Shown: in pieces, positions 1 to 8,221 of the stretch
Layout of the letters: the number at the start of each line of letters is the position of its first letter
How positions within the stretch are numbered: position 1 is the stretch's first letter
Origin: Flavobacterium sp. HSC-32F16
GTDB lineage: Bacteria > Bacteroidota > Bacteroidia > Flavobacteriales > Flavobacteriaceae
NCBI RefSeq assembly: GCF_024171645.1
Contig: NZ_JALKAC010000002.1
Location: 682,001 to 746,000, forward strand
Direction of reading: 5' to 3'
DNA length: 64,000 nucleotides
Position numbers and translations under genes: made by a program
The notes under the pieces: model-generated
What the model was told of the DNA's origin: nothing
The model's database searches: none
The model's input: only the letters and a program-made list of their open reading frames with translations

Positions 1-801
1 TTAACTAAAATCGAAAGAGATAGAATTATAGTAATTTATATCGTTTCGTTCTTTATTATTTTCTTCTGGGCGGCGTTTGAGCAGGCTGGTTCATCTTTAA
101 CTTTTATTGCTGATAATCAAACAGACAGACATTTCTTTGGTTGGTTAATGCCTCCGTCGATGGTTCAAATTTTTAACGGATTATTTGTTGTTCTTTTGGC
201 AGTGCCTTTTAGTGTTCTTTGGGACACTTTAAGAGCTAAGGATAAAGAGCCTATTTCTCCGGTAAAATTAGCTGTAGGTTTAGTCGTGATTTCGATCAGT
301 TTCTTTATGATCGCTACTCAGGTTTCTTACATTGGGACTTCAGGACTGTTATTAGTAAAATGGCTTATCTTATTATATTTCTTAAATACATGTGCTGAGT
401 TATGTTTGTCTCCAATTGGTTTATCATTGGTAGGTAAATTATCTCCAAAACGTTTTGCATCATTATTATATGGAGTATTCTTTTTGTCTAACGCTTCCGG
501 TTATGCTTTAGGAGGAACTTTAGGTTCTATCTTGCCTGCAACCGGAGATAAATTTGCAAAAGCAAAAGAATTAGGAATCGATCTTCAGGCAGTTTTAGAT
601 AAAAAATTAACACCCACAGCAGAGCAGATCGCTTTGCTTGATCAACATCAAATTAGTGCTCAAAACCCAATTTTTGCAGGATTTGAAATCCATAACTTAT
701 ATGAATTCTTTATGGTATTTGTTGTCCTTACTGGTATTGCGGCTATTTTATTATTTGCTTTAACACCACTATTAAAAAAATTAATGCACGGTGTTAGATA
801 G
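1..801 (+). CDS. POT/PTR2 family peptide transporter, C-terminal part
   Basis: The gene enters from the left edge; the reading frame is open from base 1, so the N-terminus is missing. About 266 residues remain. The POT signature AAFEQAGSSL lies near residue 25 of the visible part, and the late motif AELCLSPIGLSLVGKLSPKR is typical of proton-coupled oligopeptide transporters. Several hydrophobic membrane segments follow, ending in a short basic tail. Such proteins import di- and tripeptides across the inner membrane using the proton gradient. The next gene is a full-length paralog starting 2 bp after this stop, so the two are probably co-transcribed. Family assignment is firm; substrate range is not readable. 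Confidence 0.93.
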   Translation, partial: LTKIERDRIIVIYIVSFFIIFFWAAFEQAGSSLTFIADNQTDRHFFGWLMPPSMVQIFNGLFVVLLAVPFSVLWDTLRAKDKEPISPVKLAVGLVVISISFFMIATQVSYIGTSGLLLVKWLILLYFLNTCAELCLSPIGLSLVGKLSPKRFASLLYGVFFLSNASGYALGGTLGSILPATGDKFAKAKELGIDLQAVLDKKLTPTAEQIALLDQHQISAQNPIFAGFEIHNLYEFFMVFVVLTGIAAILLFALTPLLKKLMHGVR

Positions 802-802
802 A

Positions 803-2287
803 ATGGAAAACAATATTACTTTAGAAGAAATTCAAAATTTTAAAGGCAAGTACCCAAAGCAATTGTGGTACTTGTTTTTTGTTGAAATGTGGGAACGTTT
901 TTGTTTCTACGGAATGCGTGGGGTATTAACTATTTTTATGGTAGATCAGCTTTTTTTGAAAGAAGATCACGCCAATTTGCAATACGGAGCCATTCAGGCC
1001 TTTGTTTATGCATTTACTTTTATTGGAGGAATTTTTGCTGATAAAATTTTAGGATTTAAAAAGTCATTATTATTTGGGGCAATAGTTATGATTCTTGGCA
1101 ACCTTTTGATTGCTGTTGCGCCACACGATTTATTTTATTACGGTATTGCTTTCTCTATTATTGGAACAGGTTTTTTTAAGCCAAATGTTTCGTCAATGGT
1201 TGGAGAGCTATATAAAGAGGATGATGGAAGGCGAGATGCCGGGTACGGAATGTTTTATGCGGGCATAAACGTTGGTGGTCTTTTAGGAGGTGCTTTATGT
1301 GTGTATTTAGGGAAATATTATTCTTGGGAGTTGTGCTTCTTATCAGCAGCGATTGTAATGTTTCTAGGTTTGATTACGTTTTTAGCAACTAAAAAATATC
1401 TTGGACCAATTGGAGATTCTCCTTTGTTGGAAATGGAATCAGGAAAAAGGAAAATACGTGAGATTTTGGTTTACACACTTTCACTTTTAAGTATTCCGCT
1501 TATTTATATAATGGTCAAAAATACTGATTATACAGATTATTTCATGTATACAATTGGTATCGTTGCTGTTTTCTATTTCACTTATGAACTAATTAAATTA
1601 GGAGATGTAAAACTTCAAAAAAAGCTTTTTGCAGCATTTTTATTTGTATTTTTTTATCTATTGTTTAATGCAATTTATGAGCAGAGTGGTGGATCATTAT
1701 CGCTTTTTGCAAAAGACAATTTAGATGATAAATTGTTGTTTTTTACAATTGACCCAAATATTGTAAATAACAGTTCAAATACGCTCTTTGTGGTCGTTTT
1801 AAGTCCGCTTATTGGATTACTGTGGATTTGGATGGGCAAACGAAAAATTGAGCCAAATACTTTGATTAAATTTGGAGTTGGATTTTTGTTCCTTGCTGCT
1901 TCATTTTATATTTTCTATCTCACTAAATTCTTCGCAGATTCAAAAGGTATTGCTTCGCTAAATGTGTTTACTTTTGCGTATTTAATTACAACAATTGGAG
2001 AGCTTTGTTTAGGACCAATTGGAATGTCCATTATTACTAAATTATCTCCAAAAAGATTGTTTGGTATGATGATGGGATTGTGGTTTTTAGCGTCTGCTTT
2101 TGGACAGTTATTTGCTGGTAAACTAGGTGCCGAAATATCAAAATCAAATACTGGAGCTACGCTGGTTTCCAAATTGCAGTCTTATACTGAAGGGTATTAT
2201 CAATTAGCGATTTATTCGCTTATAGCAGGTGTTGTTCTAATTGCAATTTCGCCTATTATTAGAAAACTAATGCAAGAAGTAAAATAA
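803..2287 (+). CDS. POT/PTR2 family proton-coupled peptide transporter
   Basis: Full-length 494-residue inner-membrane transporter for short peptides. The N-terminal PTR2 motif is visible as VEMWERFCFYGMRG (E..ERF.(F/Y)YG) near residue 30, the FEQ-type motif as IYEQSGGSLSLF in the middle, and the late motif GELCLGPIGMSIITKLSPKR near residue 400. About 12-14 hydrophobic segments are present. I chose the ATG at 803 because the GTG twelve bases upstream overlaps the preceding transporter gene. It is the tandem partner of the truncated transporter before it, and the pair may serve amino-acid nutrition from peptides made by secreted proteases. Confidence 0.94.
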   Translation: MENNITLEEIQNFKGKYPKQLWYLFFVEMWERFCFYGMRGVLTIFMVDQLFLKEDHANLQYGAIQAFVYAFTFIGGIFADKILGFKKSLLFGAIVMILGNLLIAVAPHDLFYYGIAFSIIGTGFFKPNVSSMVGELYKEDDGRRDAGYGMFYAGINVGGLLGGALCVYLGKYYSWELCFLSAAIVMFLGLITFLATKKYLGPIGDSPLLEMESGKRKIREILVYTLSLLSIPLIYIMVKNTDYTDYFMYTIGIVAVFYFTYELIKLGDVKLQKKLFAAFLFVFFYLLFNAIYEQSGGSLSLFAKDNLDDKLLFFTIDPNIVNNSSNTLFVVVLSPLIGLLWIWMGKRKIEPNTLIKFGVGFLFLAASFYIFYLTKFFADSKGIASLNVFTFAYLITTIGELCLGPIGMSIITKLSPKRLFGMMMGLWFLASAFGQLFAGKLGAEISKSNTGATLVSKLQSYTEGYYQLAIYSLIAGVVLIAISPIIRKLMQEVK

Positions 2288-2304
2288 CCAATCTCTTTTT
2301 TGTT

Positions 2305-2312
2305 TAAATTTG
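2305..2312 (+). promoter_or_regulatory. -7 box (TAAATTTG) of thioredoxin-like gene
   Basis: Exact match to the Bacteroidota -7 consensus TAnnTTTG, 16 bases before the ATG at 2329. No TTG at the -33 spacing is visible. Confidence 0.45.
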
Positions 2313-2328
2313 CGAAAAATAACACATT

Positions 2329-2796
2329 ATGAAAAGAATATTATTGATAGCCTTTTTTGTAGTTGGAGCATTTGCTGGTCAGGCTCAGGAACTAAAATGG
2401 TATACTGATGTTAAAGAAGCAATCACGATAAGTAATAAAGAGCAAAAACCAATGTTAATGTTCTTTACAGGAAGTGATTGGTGCGGATGGTGTATTCGTT
2501 TGCAGAATGAAGTTTTGAAAACAGCAGAATTCAAAAAATGGGCTTCGGATAATGTTGTTTTAGTAGAGTTGGATTATCCAAGAGGTGTCCCTCAGACTCC
2601 GGAATTAAAAAGTCAAAATAGTGAATTGCAGCAAGCTTTTGGAATACAAGGATTTCCAACTGTATTCTTTACAAGTGCCCAAAATAAAGATGGAAAAATT
2701 AACTTTACAGGTCTTGGAAAAACAGGATATGTTGCCGGTGGTCCGTCTGCTTGGTTAACAGTGGCCGAAGGTATTGTTCATCCTAAAAAGTCTTAA
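2329..2796 (+). CDS. Secreted thioredoxin-family protein with CGWC site
   Basis: A 155-residue protein with a signal peptide (residues 1-20, ending GQAQ) and a thioredoxin fold of the Thioredoxin_7/DUF255-like type. The active site WCGWC sits at residues 51-55 and the cis-proline loop appears as GFPTVFF near residue 108. It probably acts as a periplasmic thiol-disulfide reductase or isomerase. It is followed by two shorter paralogs that share the frame (SN.EQ.KPML..FT, LQNE..KT, AFG.Q..P) but lack both cysteines. It has its own -7 box and a strong terminator downstream, so it is likely monocistronic. Physiological substrate unknown. Confidence 0.85.
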   Translation: MKRILLIAFFVVGAFAGQAQELKWYTDVKEAITISNKEQKPMLMFFTGSDWCGWCIRLQNEVLKTAEFKKWASDNVVLVELDYPRGVPQTPELKSQNSELQQAFGIQGFPTVFFTSAQNKDGKINFTGLGKTGYVAGGPSAWLTVAEGIVHPKKS

Positions 2797-2830
2797 ATAA
2801 AGAACTTTAAAATTATAAGTTATATATAAA

Positions 2831-2861
2831 ACTCCTTACAGTAATGTAAGGAGTTTTTTTG
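2831..2861 (+). terminator. Rho-independent terminator after CGWC protein
   Basis: Perfect 10-bp stem ACTCCTTACA / TGTAAGGAGT with loop GTAA, followed by a T run. Confidence 0.85.
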
Positions 2862-2962
2862 TTTAGTAAGAAAAAGTGTTCATATATGATTTCCGAAATT
2901 ATTATTTATGTATTTATTTATCTATAAAAAAACATATAATATATTTTTTAATGCTATATAAT

Positions 2963-2992
2963 TTGGATAATTAAAATATTGTGTTAATTTCG
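2963..2992 (+). promoter_or_regulatory. Promoter of second thioredoxin-like gene
   Basis: TTG (2963-2965), 19-bp spacer, then TAATTTCG (2985-2992), close to TTG-N17-23-TAnnTTTG. The same layout occurs before the third paralog at 3683-3712, and both are followed by an ACCAAAACCAAT leader. Confidence 0.5.
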
Positions 2993-3022
2993 TCATGCTA
3001 TACTAACCAAAACCAATATAAT

Positions 3023-3475
3023 ATGACTAAAAAATTACTTATCCTACTGTTTTTTTTAGGTTCATTTTTCGTTCAGGCACAAACTCTTGCATGGAGAACT
3101 AATATGACTGATGCAATTGCAATTAGTAATGAACAAAAAAAACCAATGTTAATCTTATTCACTGCCTCAGGTGTACCGGAAAATCTTCAAAATGAAATCT
3201 TTAAAACCCCAGACTTTGCCGTGTGGTCTCGTGACAACGTGGTGCTGGTAAAATTAGATTTATCAGATGAAACAGCATCTGATGGAGATAAAGAACAAAA
3301 TGTCAGATTAAAAAATGCCTTTGGAGTTCAGGATTTGCCTGAAGTGTGCTATGCGGTCGCTTCAGTGAGAAAAAATAAAACGACTTTTAGTGCTCTTGGA
3401 AAAATTTCGTATAAACCAGGAGGAGCAAAATCGTGGATTGCAGAATCAAATAACATCCTGCATCCAAGCGAGTAA
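3023..3475 (+). CDS. Secreted thioredoxin-like protein lacking CxxC
   Basis: A 150-residue protein with signal peptide (residues 1-20, ending VQAQ). I use the ATG at 3023; the upstream in-frame GTG would add 14 residues ahead of an otherwise normal signal peptide. It is clearly paralogous to the CGWC protein before it, but the active-site segment reads TASGVPENLQNE, so both redox cysteines and the tryptophan are gone. One cysteine remains in the mature chain, just after the cis-proline (LPEVCYA). Thiol-disulfide exchange by the usual CxxC route is therefore impossible; a binding or chaperone role is an inference. It has its own promoter and terminator. Confidence 0.8.
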   Translation: MTKKLLILLFFLGSFFVQAQTLAWRTNMTDAIAISNEQKKPMLILFTASGVPENLQNEIFKTPDFAVWSRDNVVLVKLDLSDETASDGDKEQNVRLKNAFGVQDLPEVCYAVASVRKNKTTFSALGKISYKPGGAKSWIAESNNILHPSE

Positions 3476-3494
3476 TAAATTTAAATTAAGTTTC

Positions 3495-3537
3495 TTAGTT
3501 TAATTTGTAGAATCCCTTTTCAGTAAATATTGAAAAG
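3495..3537 (-). pseudogene. Relic of the comEC 3' end (duplicated tail)
   Basis: Read on the minus strand, 3495-3521 encodes EKGFYKLN followed by a stop; the true comEC ends EKGFYRLN-stop at 4200-4226. The two 27-bp stretches match at 24 positions. Two differences are synonymous (Phe, Tyr codons) and one is Arg/Lys. The adjoining hairpin arm (TGAAAAGGGATATTTTTT) is also shared (3531-3548 with 4237-4254). No other comEC sequence is present here. This looks like a fragment left when the neighbouring thioredoxin-like gene was tandemly duplicated together with its 3' flank. Confidence 0.7.
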
Positions 3538-3548
3538 GGATATTTTTT
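3512..3548 (+). terminator. Terminator of second thioredoxin-like gene
   Basis: Stem ATCCCTTTTCA / TGAAAAGGGAT with an 8-base loop and a T run. Its sequence is the duplicated comEC-tail hairpin. Confidence 0.8.
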
Positions 3549-3682
3549 AAACAAATATTAAATGTAAATTATACATTTAATACTAAAACGGGAATTATTT
3601 TCCGTTTTTTTTAAATATTGAACTATAAAAAGAGAATTTCATTTTAATGTATTTTTTTTGTAACTATTTGTTTTAAAGAGTA

Positions 3683-3712
3683 TTGTTTGGTGTTGCTTTT
3701 ATGTTAATTTAG
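3683..3712 (+). promoter_or_regulatory. Promoter of third thioredoxin-like gene
   Basis: TTG (3683-3685), 19-bp spacer, TAATTTAG (3705-3712), matching the layout before the second paralog. Confidence 0.5.
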
Positions 3713-3743
3713 TCGCATTAACCCAAACCAAAACCAATTACTT

Positions 3744-4193
3744 ATGAGCCGAAAATTACTTACCCTACTTTTATTTTTAACTGTTTGTTTAGCTGAGTCG
3801 CAAAATCTGGAATGGAAGACTGACATGACGGATGCGATTAACGTGAGCAATGAACAAAGAAAACCATTATTAATTTTATTTACTGCGGCCGGAGCTCCGG
3901 AAACTTTACAAAACGAAGTGTTTAAAACTGCTGATTTTGAGAAATGGTCTAAAAAGAATGTAATTCTGGTAAGACTTGATTTATCTGATCCCAATATAGA
4001 CAGCGAAATTAGAGAACAAAACTTAAGATTGAAAAATGCTTTTGGTATTGAAAATTTTCCAGAGGTTTGTTATGCAAGTGCTACCATTCGAAAAGGAAAA
4101 ACAAACTTTAATACACTAGGCAAACTTGCGTACAATTCTGGAGGTGTAAAGACATGGATTACAGATTCTGATTTAATTTTAAATCCAGAATAA
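3744..4193 (+). CDS. Secreted thioredoxin-like protein lacking CxxC (third paralog)
   Basis: A 149-residue protein with signal peptide (about residues 1-19, ending AESQ). It closely resembles the second paralog: SNEQRKPLLILFTA, LQNEVFKT, LKNAFGIENFPEVCYA, LGKLAYNSGG. The catalytic CxxC is replaced by AAGAPETLQNE, while a single cysteine after the cis-proline is kept, as in the second paralog. It converges with comEC, 6 bp away, and its terminator hairpin lies inside the comEC coding end. Function unknown; the conserved fold without redox cysteines suggests a non-enzymatic role. Confidence 0.8.
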   Translation: MSRKLLTLLLFLTVCLAESQNLEWKTDMTDAINVSNEQRKPLLILFTAAGAPETLQNEVFKTADFEKWSKKNVILVRLDLSDPNIDSEIREQNLRLKNAFGIENFPEVCYASATIRKGKTNFNTLGKLAYNSGGVKTWITDSDLILNPE

Positions 4194-4199
4194 AAAAGA

Positions 4200-6236
4200 T
4201 TAGTTTAATCTATAAAATCCCTTTTCGGCTGTGGCGTGAAAAGGGATATTTTTTTTCTCGCAGCTTATCTGCCATATTTTTTGAAGCGCATAAGAATTGG
4301 ATCCATCTGCAATAATAATTTTTGGATCCAGTTCAGTCAAAATCCTGTCAAGATTTATTTTTGGTGATTGAGTTAAAATTAAAATATCCGGCTTTATTCT
4401 GCTTTCATAAATTCCTGTACTGTCAATTATCGAAATTTTATGCTCATTAAAAAACAAAACATTTTTGAGTTGTTGGGATTGATTCAAAACACCAAAATTA
4501 CCAACCAGGTAAGAATTGAAAATGTTACTTTTTGTGCTTTTATCGCTAGTTGTATCGCTCGCAAAAAGCGTAATGTTTTTTCCGTTTCTTTTAGAAATTA
4601 AACTGTTTTTCTTCACATTATAAACAATCAATTCCTTCTGATTGGATATTTCTCTTTTCGTATAGATCAAAGCAGACTGAAATAAAATTATAGTGGTAAA
4701 TACAATAATTAATTTTTTGTAACTCGGTTTTTTTGACCACATTGCTGCGCTTATTATTACTAAATAAAGTGTAATCAGGTGGTAGAAATTAAAACTGATA
4801 CCTTGAATAACAAAAGATTCAAAAGAAGCAACATAATGAATAAGCAGGTTTAAAATATAAATGCTCTTTTCAAAAATATAAATTAATATTTCGGGCGGAC
4901 TTTTGAAAATTGCAAAAAGCATAACAATGATTCCAGCAATCATTATAAAAGATAAAACAGGCAGGATTATAATATTGGTAACAAAAAATAATCCGGGAAA
5001 TTGATGAAAATAATAAAGACATAAAGGTAAAGTGCCAATTTGAGCAGCGAACGAAACTGTTAAAGCATTCCAAATGTAAAGGATGAATTTATTTTTTGGA
5101 TTCCATATTTTATCCAATTCCGGCTGGAGCCAAACAATAAAAAATAATGCTAAGTAACTCAGCTGAAATCCAACGTCGAATAGAAAGTATGGTTCAAAAA
5201 GTAATATCAATAAAATTGAAACTAACAGCGTATGATAAATGTTGCCGCTTCTTCGCAAATGATTTCCAATTGCCACAAACGAAAACATTACAACAGAGCG
5301 CAATACAGAAGGCGACAAACCTGAGATAACGGCAAATCCGGCCAGCGAAATTAAAATGGAAATTAATTTTATGGCAGAACCTTTTCGGGTATTTGGAATT
5401 GGTTTTAAAATAAACATTATAAAAAGCATTATAAAACCAACGTGAAGCCCTGAAACAGAAAGAACGTGTGTTGCTCCCGAATATTGATAATCTTTTATTA
5501 TATCTGCTGAAATTTCCTGCTGTTGTCCTAAAATCAAGGCGAGCGCCACATTCATTTCATCTTTATTGAAATGAGCGCTTTCGAGATTTTTTAGAATAGT
5601 TAAATGCAGACGTCCCGAATAATACCAAATATCCTTTGTAATTGTTCTGCTGATTTTTATTTCTGATTTTTTGCAATACAATTGTGCGTAAATCTGTTTG
5701 TTTGCTAAATATTCTGAATAATCAAATTGATTTGGATTTTTATTTGAAACCGTTTTTTGTAAACTTGTTTTAACCTTAATGATATTTCCAATAATCAATG
5801 GATTTTTTAAACTGTCTCTTTGAATATTGACGATAATTCTGCCTGAATATACTTTGTAATCAATGTTGTTTATAAGTCCAATGTATCGGTCATTGTAATC
5901 GTTGCTTTTAAGTTTTTCGCGCAATGTAAAAGTTATAAACTGCGGTTCTTCAAAAACAATTTTCGAATGCGTATAATTAGATTTGTCAAAAGTATCAGTA
6001 TGAAAAAGCAATACACATACTCCAACCGAAAAGGATATAAAATAGCTGTTTATACCAAAGAAGATATTCGCTTTTTTGTTTTTAATTGAAAGAAAAAAAG
6101 AAATACAAAATATGATTGTTGAAAACCCAAGAAATACAAGAGAAACGTTAAGCGAAGGCTGACAATAATATGAAATTAAAATTCCGAAAAGAAAGCTGAT
6201 CGTAATTTTAATTAAAGGAAAATCTAATACTTTCAT
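4200..6236 (-). CDS. comEC: ComEC/Rec2 family DNA-uptake channel protein
   Basis: A 678-residue inner-membrane protein of the ComEC/Rec2 family, which moves single-stranded DNA into the cytoplasm during natural transformation. The N-terminal part has two or three membrane helices and a DUF4131-like soluble region (about residues 1-200). The Competence domain follows, with the motif THVLSVSGLHVGFIM near residue 255 and many membrane helices to about residue 530. The C-terminal 150 residues resemble a degenerate metallo-beta-lactamase-like domain, without an obvious HxHxDH. The last codons overlap the terminator of the convergent thioredoxin-like gene, and a copy of this tail occurs 700 bp away. 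Confidence 0.9.
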   Translation of the reverse strand: MKVLDFPLIKITISFLFGILISYYCQPSLNVSLVFLGFSTIIFCISFFLSIKNKKANIFFGINSYFISFSVGVCVLLFHTDTFDKSNYTHSKIVFEEPQFITFTLREKLKSNDYNDRYIGLINNIDYKVYSGRIIVNIQRDSLKNPLIIGNIIKVKTSLQKTVSNKNPNQFDYSEYLANKQIYAQLYCKKSEIKISRTITKDIWYYSGRLHLTILKNLESAHFNKDEMNVALALILGQQQEISADIIKDYQYSGATHVLSVSGLHVGFIMLFIMFILKPIPNTRKGSAIKLISILISLAGFAVISGLSPSVLRSVVMFSFVAIGNHLRRSGNIYHTLLVSILLILLFEPYFLFDVGFQLSYLALFFIVWLQPELDKIWNPKNKFILYIWNALTVSFAAQIGTLPLCLYYFHQFPGLFFVTNIIILPVLSFIMIAGIIVMLFAIFKSPPEILIYIFEKSIYILNLLIHYVASFESFVIQGISFNFYHLITLYLVIISAAMWSKKPSYKKLIIVFTTIILFQSALIYTKREISNQKELIVYNVKKNSLISKRNGKNITLFASDTTSDKSTKSNIFNSYLVGNFGVLNQSQQLKNVLFFNEHKISIIDSTGIYESRIKPDILILTQSPKINLDRILTELDPKIIIADGSNSYALQKIWQISCEKKNIPFHATAEKGFYRLN
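4217..4256 (+). terminator. Terminator of third thioredoxin-like gene, inside comEC end
   Basis: Stem ATCCCTTTTC / GAAAAGGGAT followed by a run of eight T. It lies within the last codons of the opposing comEC gene. Confidence 0.75.
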
Positions 6237-6288
6237 GGTGTAAAAGTATTAAATATTTGTAAGAAAATAAATATATTTTTAATTATAG

Positions 6289-6786
6289 TTATTCGATTAC
6301 TCTGTTTACTTGCTCAAACGAATTCTTATAATAAGGTTCTTTTGTAGAAGAAATTATGACGCCTTTTGAAGTAGAGGAATGCACAAATTTTATTTCATCT
6401 GAATTTGTTTCTGTAATGAGTCCAACGTGATTGATTTGTCGGCTTTTGTTGGTTTTAAAGAAAATTAAATCTCCTTTTTTTGCATCATTAAGCGGAATTA
6501 CTTTTCCAACTTTGGCCTGTTCGAAAGAACTTCGTGGAAGTTTTATATTTTCAGATTCAAAAGTAGTATAAACCAATCCTGAGCAGTCAAAACCACTTTT
6601 GGTAGTTCCTCCTGCTTTGTATTTTACGCCAATATTATCTGTCGCAGTGTCGATTAAATTTTTAACCAAAGATCTGTTTTCTTTTTTCGATTCGTTTTTA
6701 CCTGTACTTTTATTTACAGTAGTTGAAGTCGATTTGCAAGAAACCAATGCGATAGATAAAAGAAGAAAAACGAATACTTTTTTCAA
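6289..6786 (-). CDS. NlpC/P60 family cell-wall peptidase, lipoprotein
   Basis: A 165-residue lipoprotein (lipobox ALVSC near residue 17) with a C-terminal NlpC/P60 (peptidase C40) domain. The catalytic cysteine lies in SGFDCSGLVY near residue 84 and the catalytic histidine in INHVGLIT near residue 134; a third polar residue is plausible in FVHSS. Such enzymes cleave D-gamma-Glu/diaminopimelate bonds in peptidoglycan stem peptides. A short serine/lysine-rich linker separates the lipid anchor from the domain. It lies in a minus-strand run between lpxB and comEC, 11 bp after lpxB. Confidence 0.9.
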   Translation of the reverse strand: MKKVFVFLLLSIALVSCKSTSTTVNKSTGKNESKKENRSLVKNLIDTATDNIGVKYKAGGTTKSGFDCSGLVYTTFESENIKLPRSSFEQAKVGKVIPLNDAKKGDLIFFKTNKSRQINHVGLITETNSDEIKFVHSSTSKGVIISSTKEPYYKNSFEQVNRVIE

Positions 6787-6797
6787 AACAGTAATAT

Positions 6798-7913
6798 TTA
6801 AGATTTTAAATCAGCAACTATAAGTTTTGCCGTTTTTTTACTTGCGCCTATACCACCCAGTTTTTGTTCTAAAATATCATAGTTTTTGAGCAGTTTTTCG
6901 CGGTGAGAAGGTTCAAGGAGTTTGTTCAATTCTTCCTTGATACGTTTTGTATTGCATTCGCCCTGAATCAATTCAGTTACAACTTCCTGATCCATAATTA
7001 AATTTACAAGCGAAATGTATTTTAGCGTTATAATTCGCTTTGCAATTTGATAGGAAATCGAACTTCCTTTATAGCAAACCACTTCGGGAACTTTAAAAAG
7101 TGCCGTTTCTAAAGTTGCTGTTCCTGAAGTAACTAAAGCCGCGGTAGAAGAACGTAATAAATCATACGTTTTATTCGAAACAAATGCGATATTTTTGTTT
7201 TTTATAAATTGCTGATAAAATTCATAATCCTGACTTGGCGCACCGGCAATAACAAATTCATACTCCTGAAAATCATCAACAACACTCAGCATTACGCTCA
7301 GCATTTTGGTTATTTCCTGTTTACGGCTTCCCGGTAAAACAGCAATAATTGGTTTTTCTCCCAATTTATATTCTTCTCTAAAAGCAGCTTCATTAAAAGC
7401 AGGCTGATTTTGAATAGCATCAATAAGAGGATGCCCGACAAAATCTACAGGGAAATGATGTTTGTCTTCATAAAAGCTTTTTTCAAAAGGTAAAATCACA
7501 AACATTCTGTCAACGTCTTGTTTTATAGCGTTGATTCGATTTTCTTTCCAAGCCCAAATTTGTGGAGAAATATAATAATGTGTTCTGTAATTGAGTTCTT
7601 TAGCCCATTTTGCAATACGCATATTAAAGCCTGGATAATCAATAAAAATGATAACATCCGGTTTAAAATCAGAGATGTCTTTTTTACAGATTTTTATATT
7701 GTTTAATATGGTTTTTAAATTAAAAATGACTTCAATAAAACCCATAAAAGCTAAATCGCGATAGTGTTTTACTAATGTTCCGCCGGCTTTTTGCATTAAA
7801 TCACCACCCCAAAATCTAATATCTGCCTGAGGATCTTCCTCATATAATGCTTTCATTAAGTTTGAACCGTGTAGATCTCCAGAAGCCTCACCAGCTATTA
7901 TGTAGTATTTCAT
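6798..7913 (-). CDS. lpxB: Lipid-A-disaccharide synthase
   Basis: A 371-residue glycosyltransferase (GT19) joining UDP-2,3-diacylglucosamine and lipid X into the lipid A disaccharide. Recognisable features are the N-terminal YYIIAGEASGDLHGSNL, the conserved IDYPGFNMRIAKWAKE near residue 95, PQIWAWKENRI near residue 120, LPFEKSFYE, and VGHPLIDAI. Length is usual for the family. It acts on the cytoplasmic face of the inner membrane. A consensus -7 box lies 24 bp upstream of the ATG, so it has its own promoter even though it follows surE and a small membrane gene on the same strand. Confidence 0.96.
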   Translation of the reverse strand: MKYYIIAGEASGDLHGSNLMKALYEEDPQADIRFWGGDLMQKAGGTLVKHYRDLAFMGFIEVIFNLKTILNNIKICKKDISDFKPDVIIFIDYPGFNMRIAKWAKELNYRTHYYISPQIWAWKENRINAIKQDVDRMFVILPFEKSFYEDKHHFPVDFVGHPLIDAIQNQPAFNEAAFREEYKLGEKPIIAVLPGSRKQEITKMLSVMLSVVDDFQEYEFVIAGAPSQDYEFYQQFIKNKNIAFVSNKTYDLLRSSTAALVTSGTATLETALFKVPEVVCYKGSSISYQIAKRIITLKYISLVNLIMDQEVVTELIQGECNTKRIKEELNKLLEPSHREKLLKNYDILEQKLGGIGASKKTAKLIVADLKS

Positions 7914-7936
7914 ATCAACGAATTTTTATTGCAGCA

Positions 7937-7944
7937 CAAAGATA
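7937..7944 (-). promoter_or_regulatory. -7 box (TATCTTTG) of lpxB
   Basis: Exact TAnnTTTG match on the minus strand, 23 bases before the lpxB ATG. No well-spaced TTG seen. Confidence 0.45.
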
Positions 7945-7948
7945 GGAT

Positions 7949-8221
7949 TTAAATAATTATAGTAGAAATTGCCAGAACAATCACGGCTAAAATTACGCCC
8001 CGAGCCATCATTTCTTTATTTCTGTTTAACAGAAGTAAGAAAACGGCAAGGTCTAAAGTGGTGCCAATTGTAATTATTTTTCCCAAATATCCCATTTCTT
8101 TTATAGTCTGAATTCCGGTAGAAATATCAAATTTCGTAAAGAACTTAATAAATAAATAACTCCCTAAAAGAGCTGTAAAGATTCCAACAATAAATCCAAT
8201 CAAAAAGTCTTTTTTATCCAT
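7949..8221 (-). CDS. Small membrane protein, function unknown
   Basis: A 90-residue protein with three hydrophobic segments (about residues 8-28, 50-64 and 72-90) and few charged residues. The start overlaps the end of surE by 8 bp, so the two are translationally coupled and co-transcribed, upstream of lpxB. I do not recognise a domain. The gene reads as real because of its operon position and its clean hydrophobic pattern. Confidence 0.75.
   Translation of the reverse strand: MDKKDFLIGFIVGIFTALLGSYLFIKFFTKFDISTGIQTIKEMGYLGKIITIGTTLDLAVFLLLLNRNKEMMARGVILAVIVLAISTIII

Noticed and set aside
2981-3022. GTG start 14 codons upstream of the second thioredoxin-like gene
   Set aside because: It overlaps the -7 box, and the signal peptide begins at the ATG at 3023.
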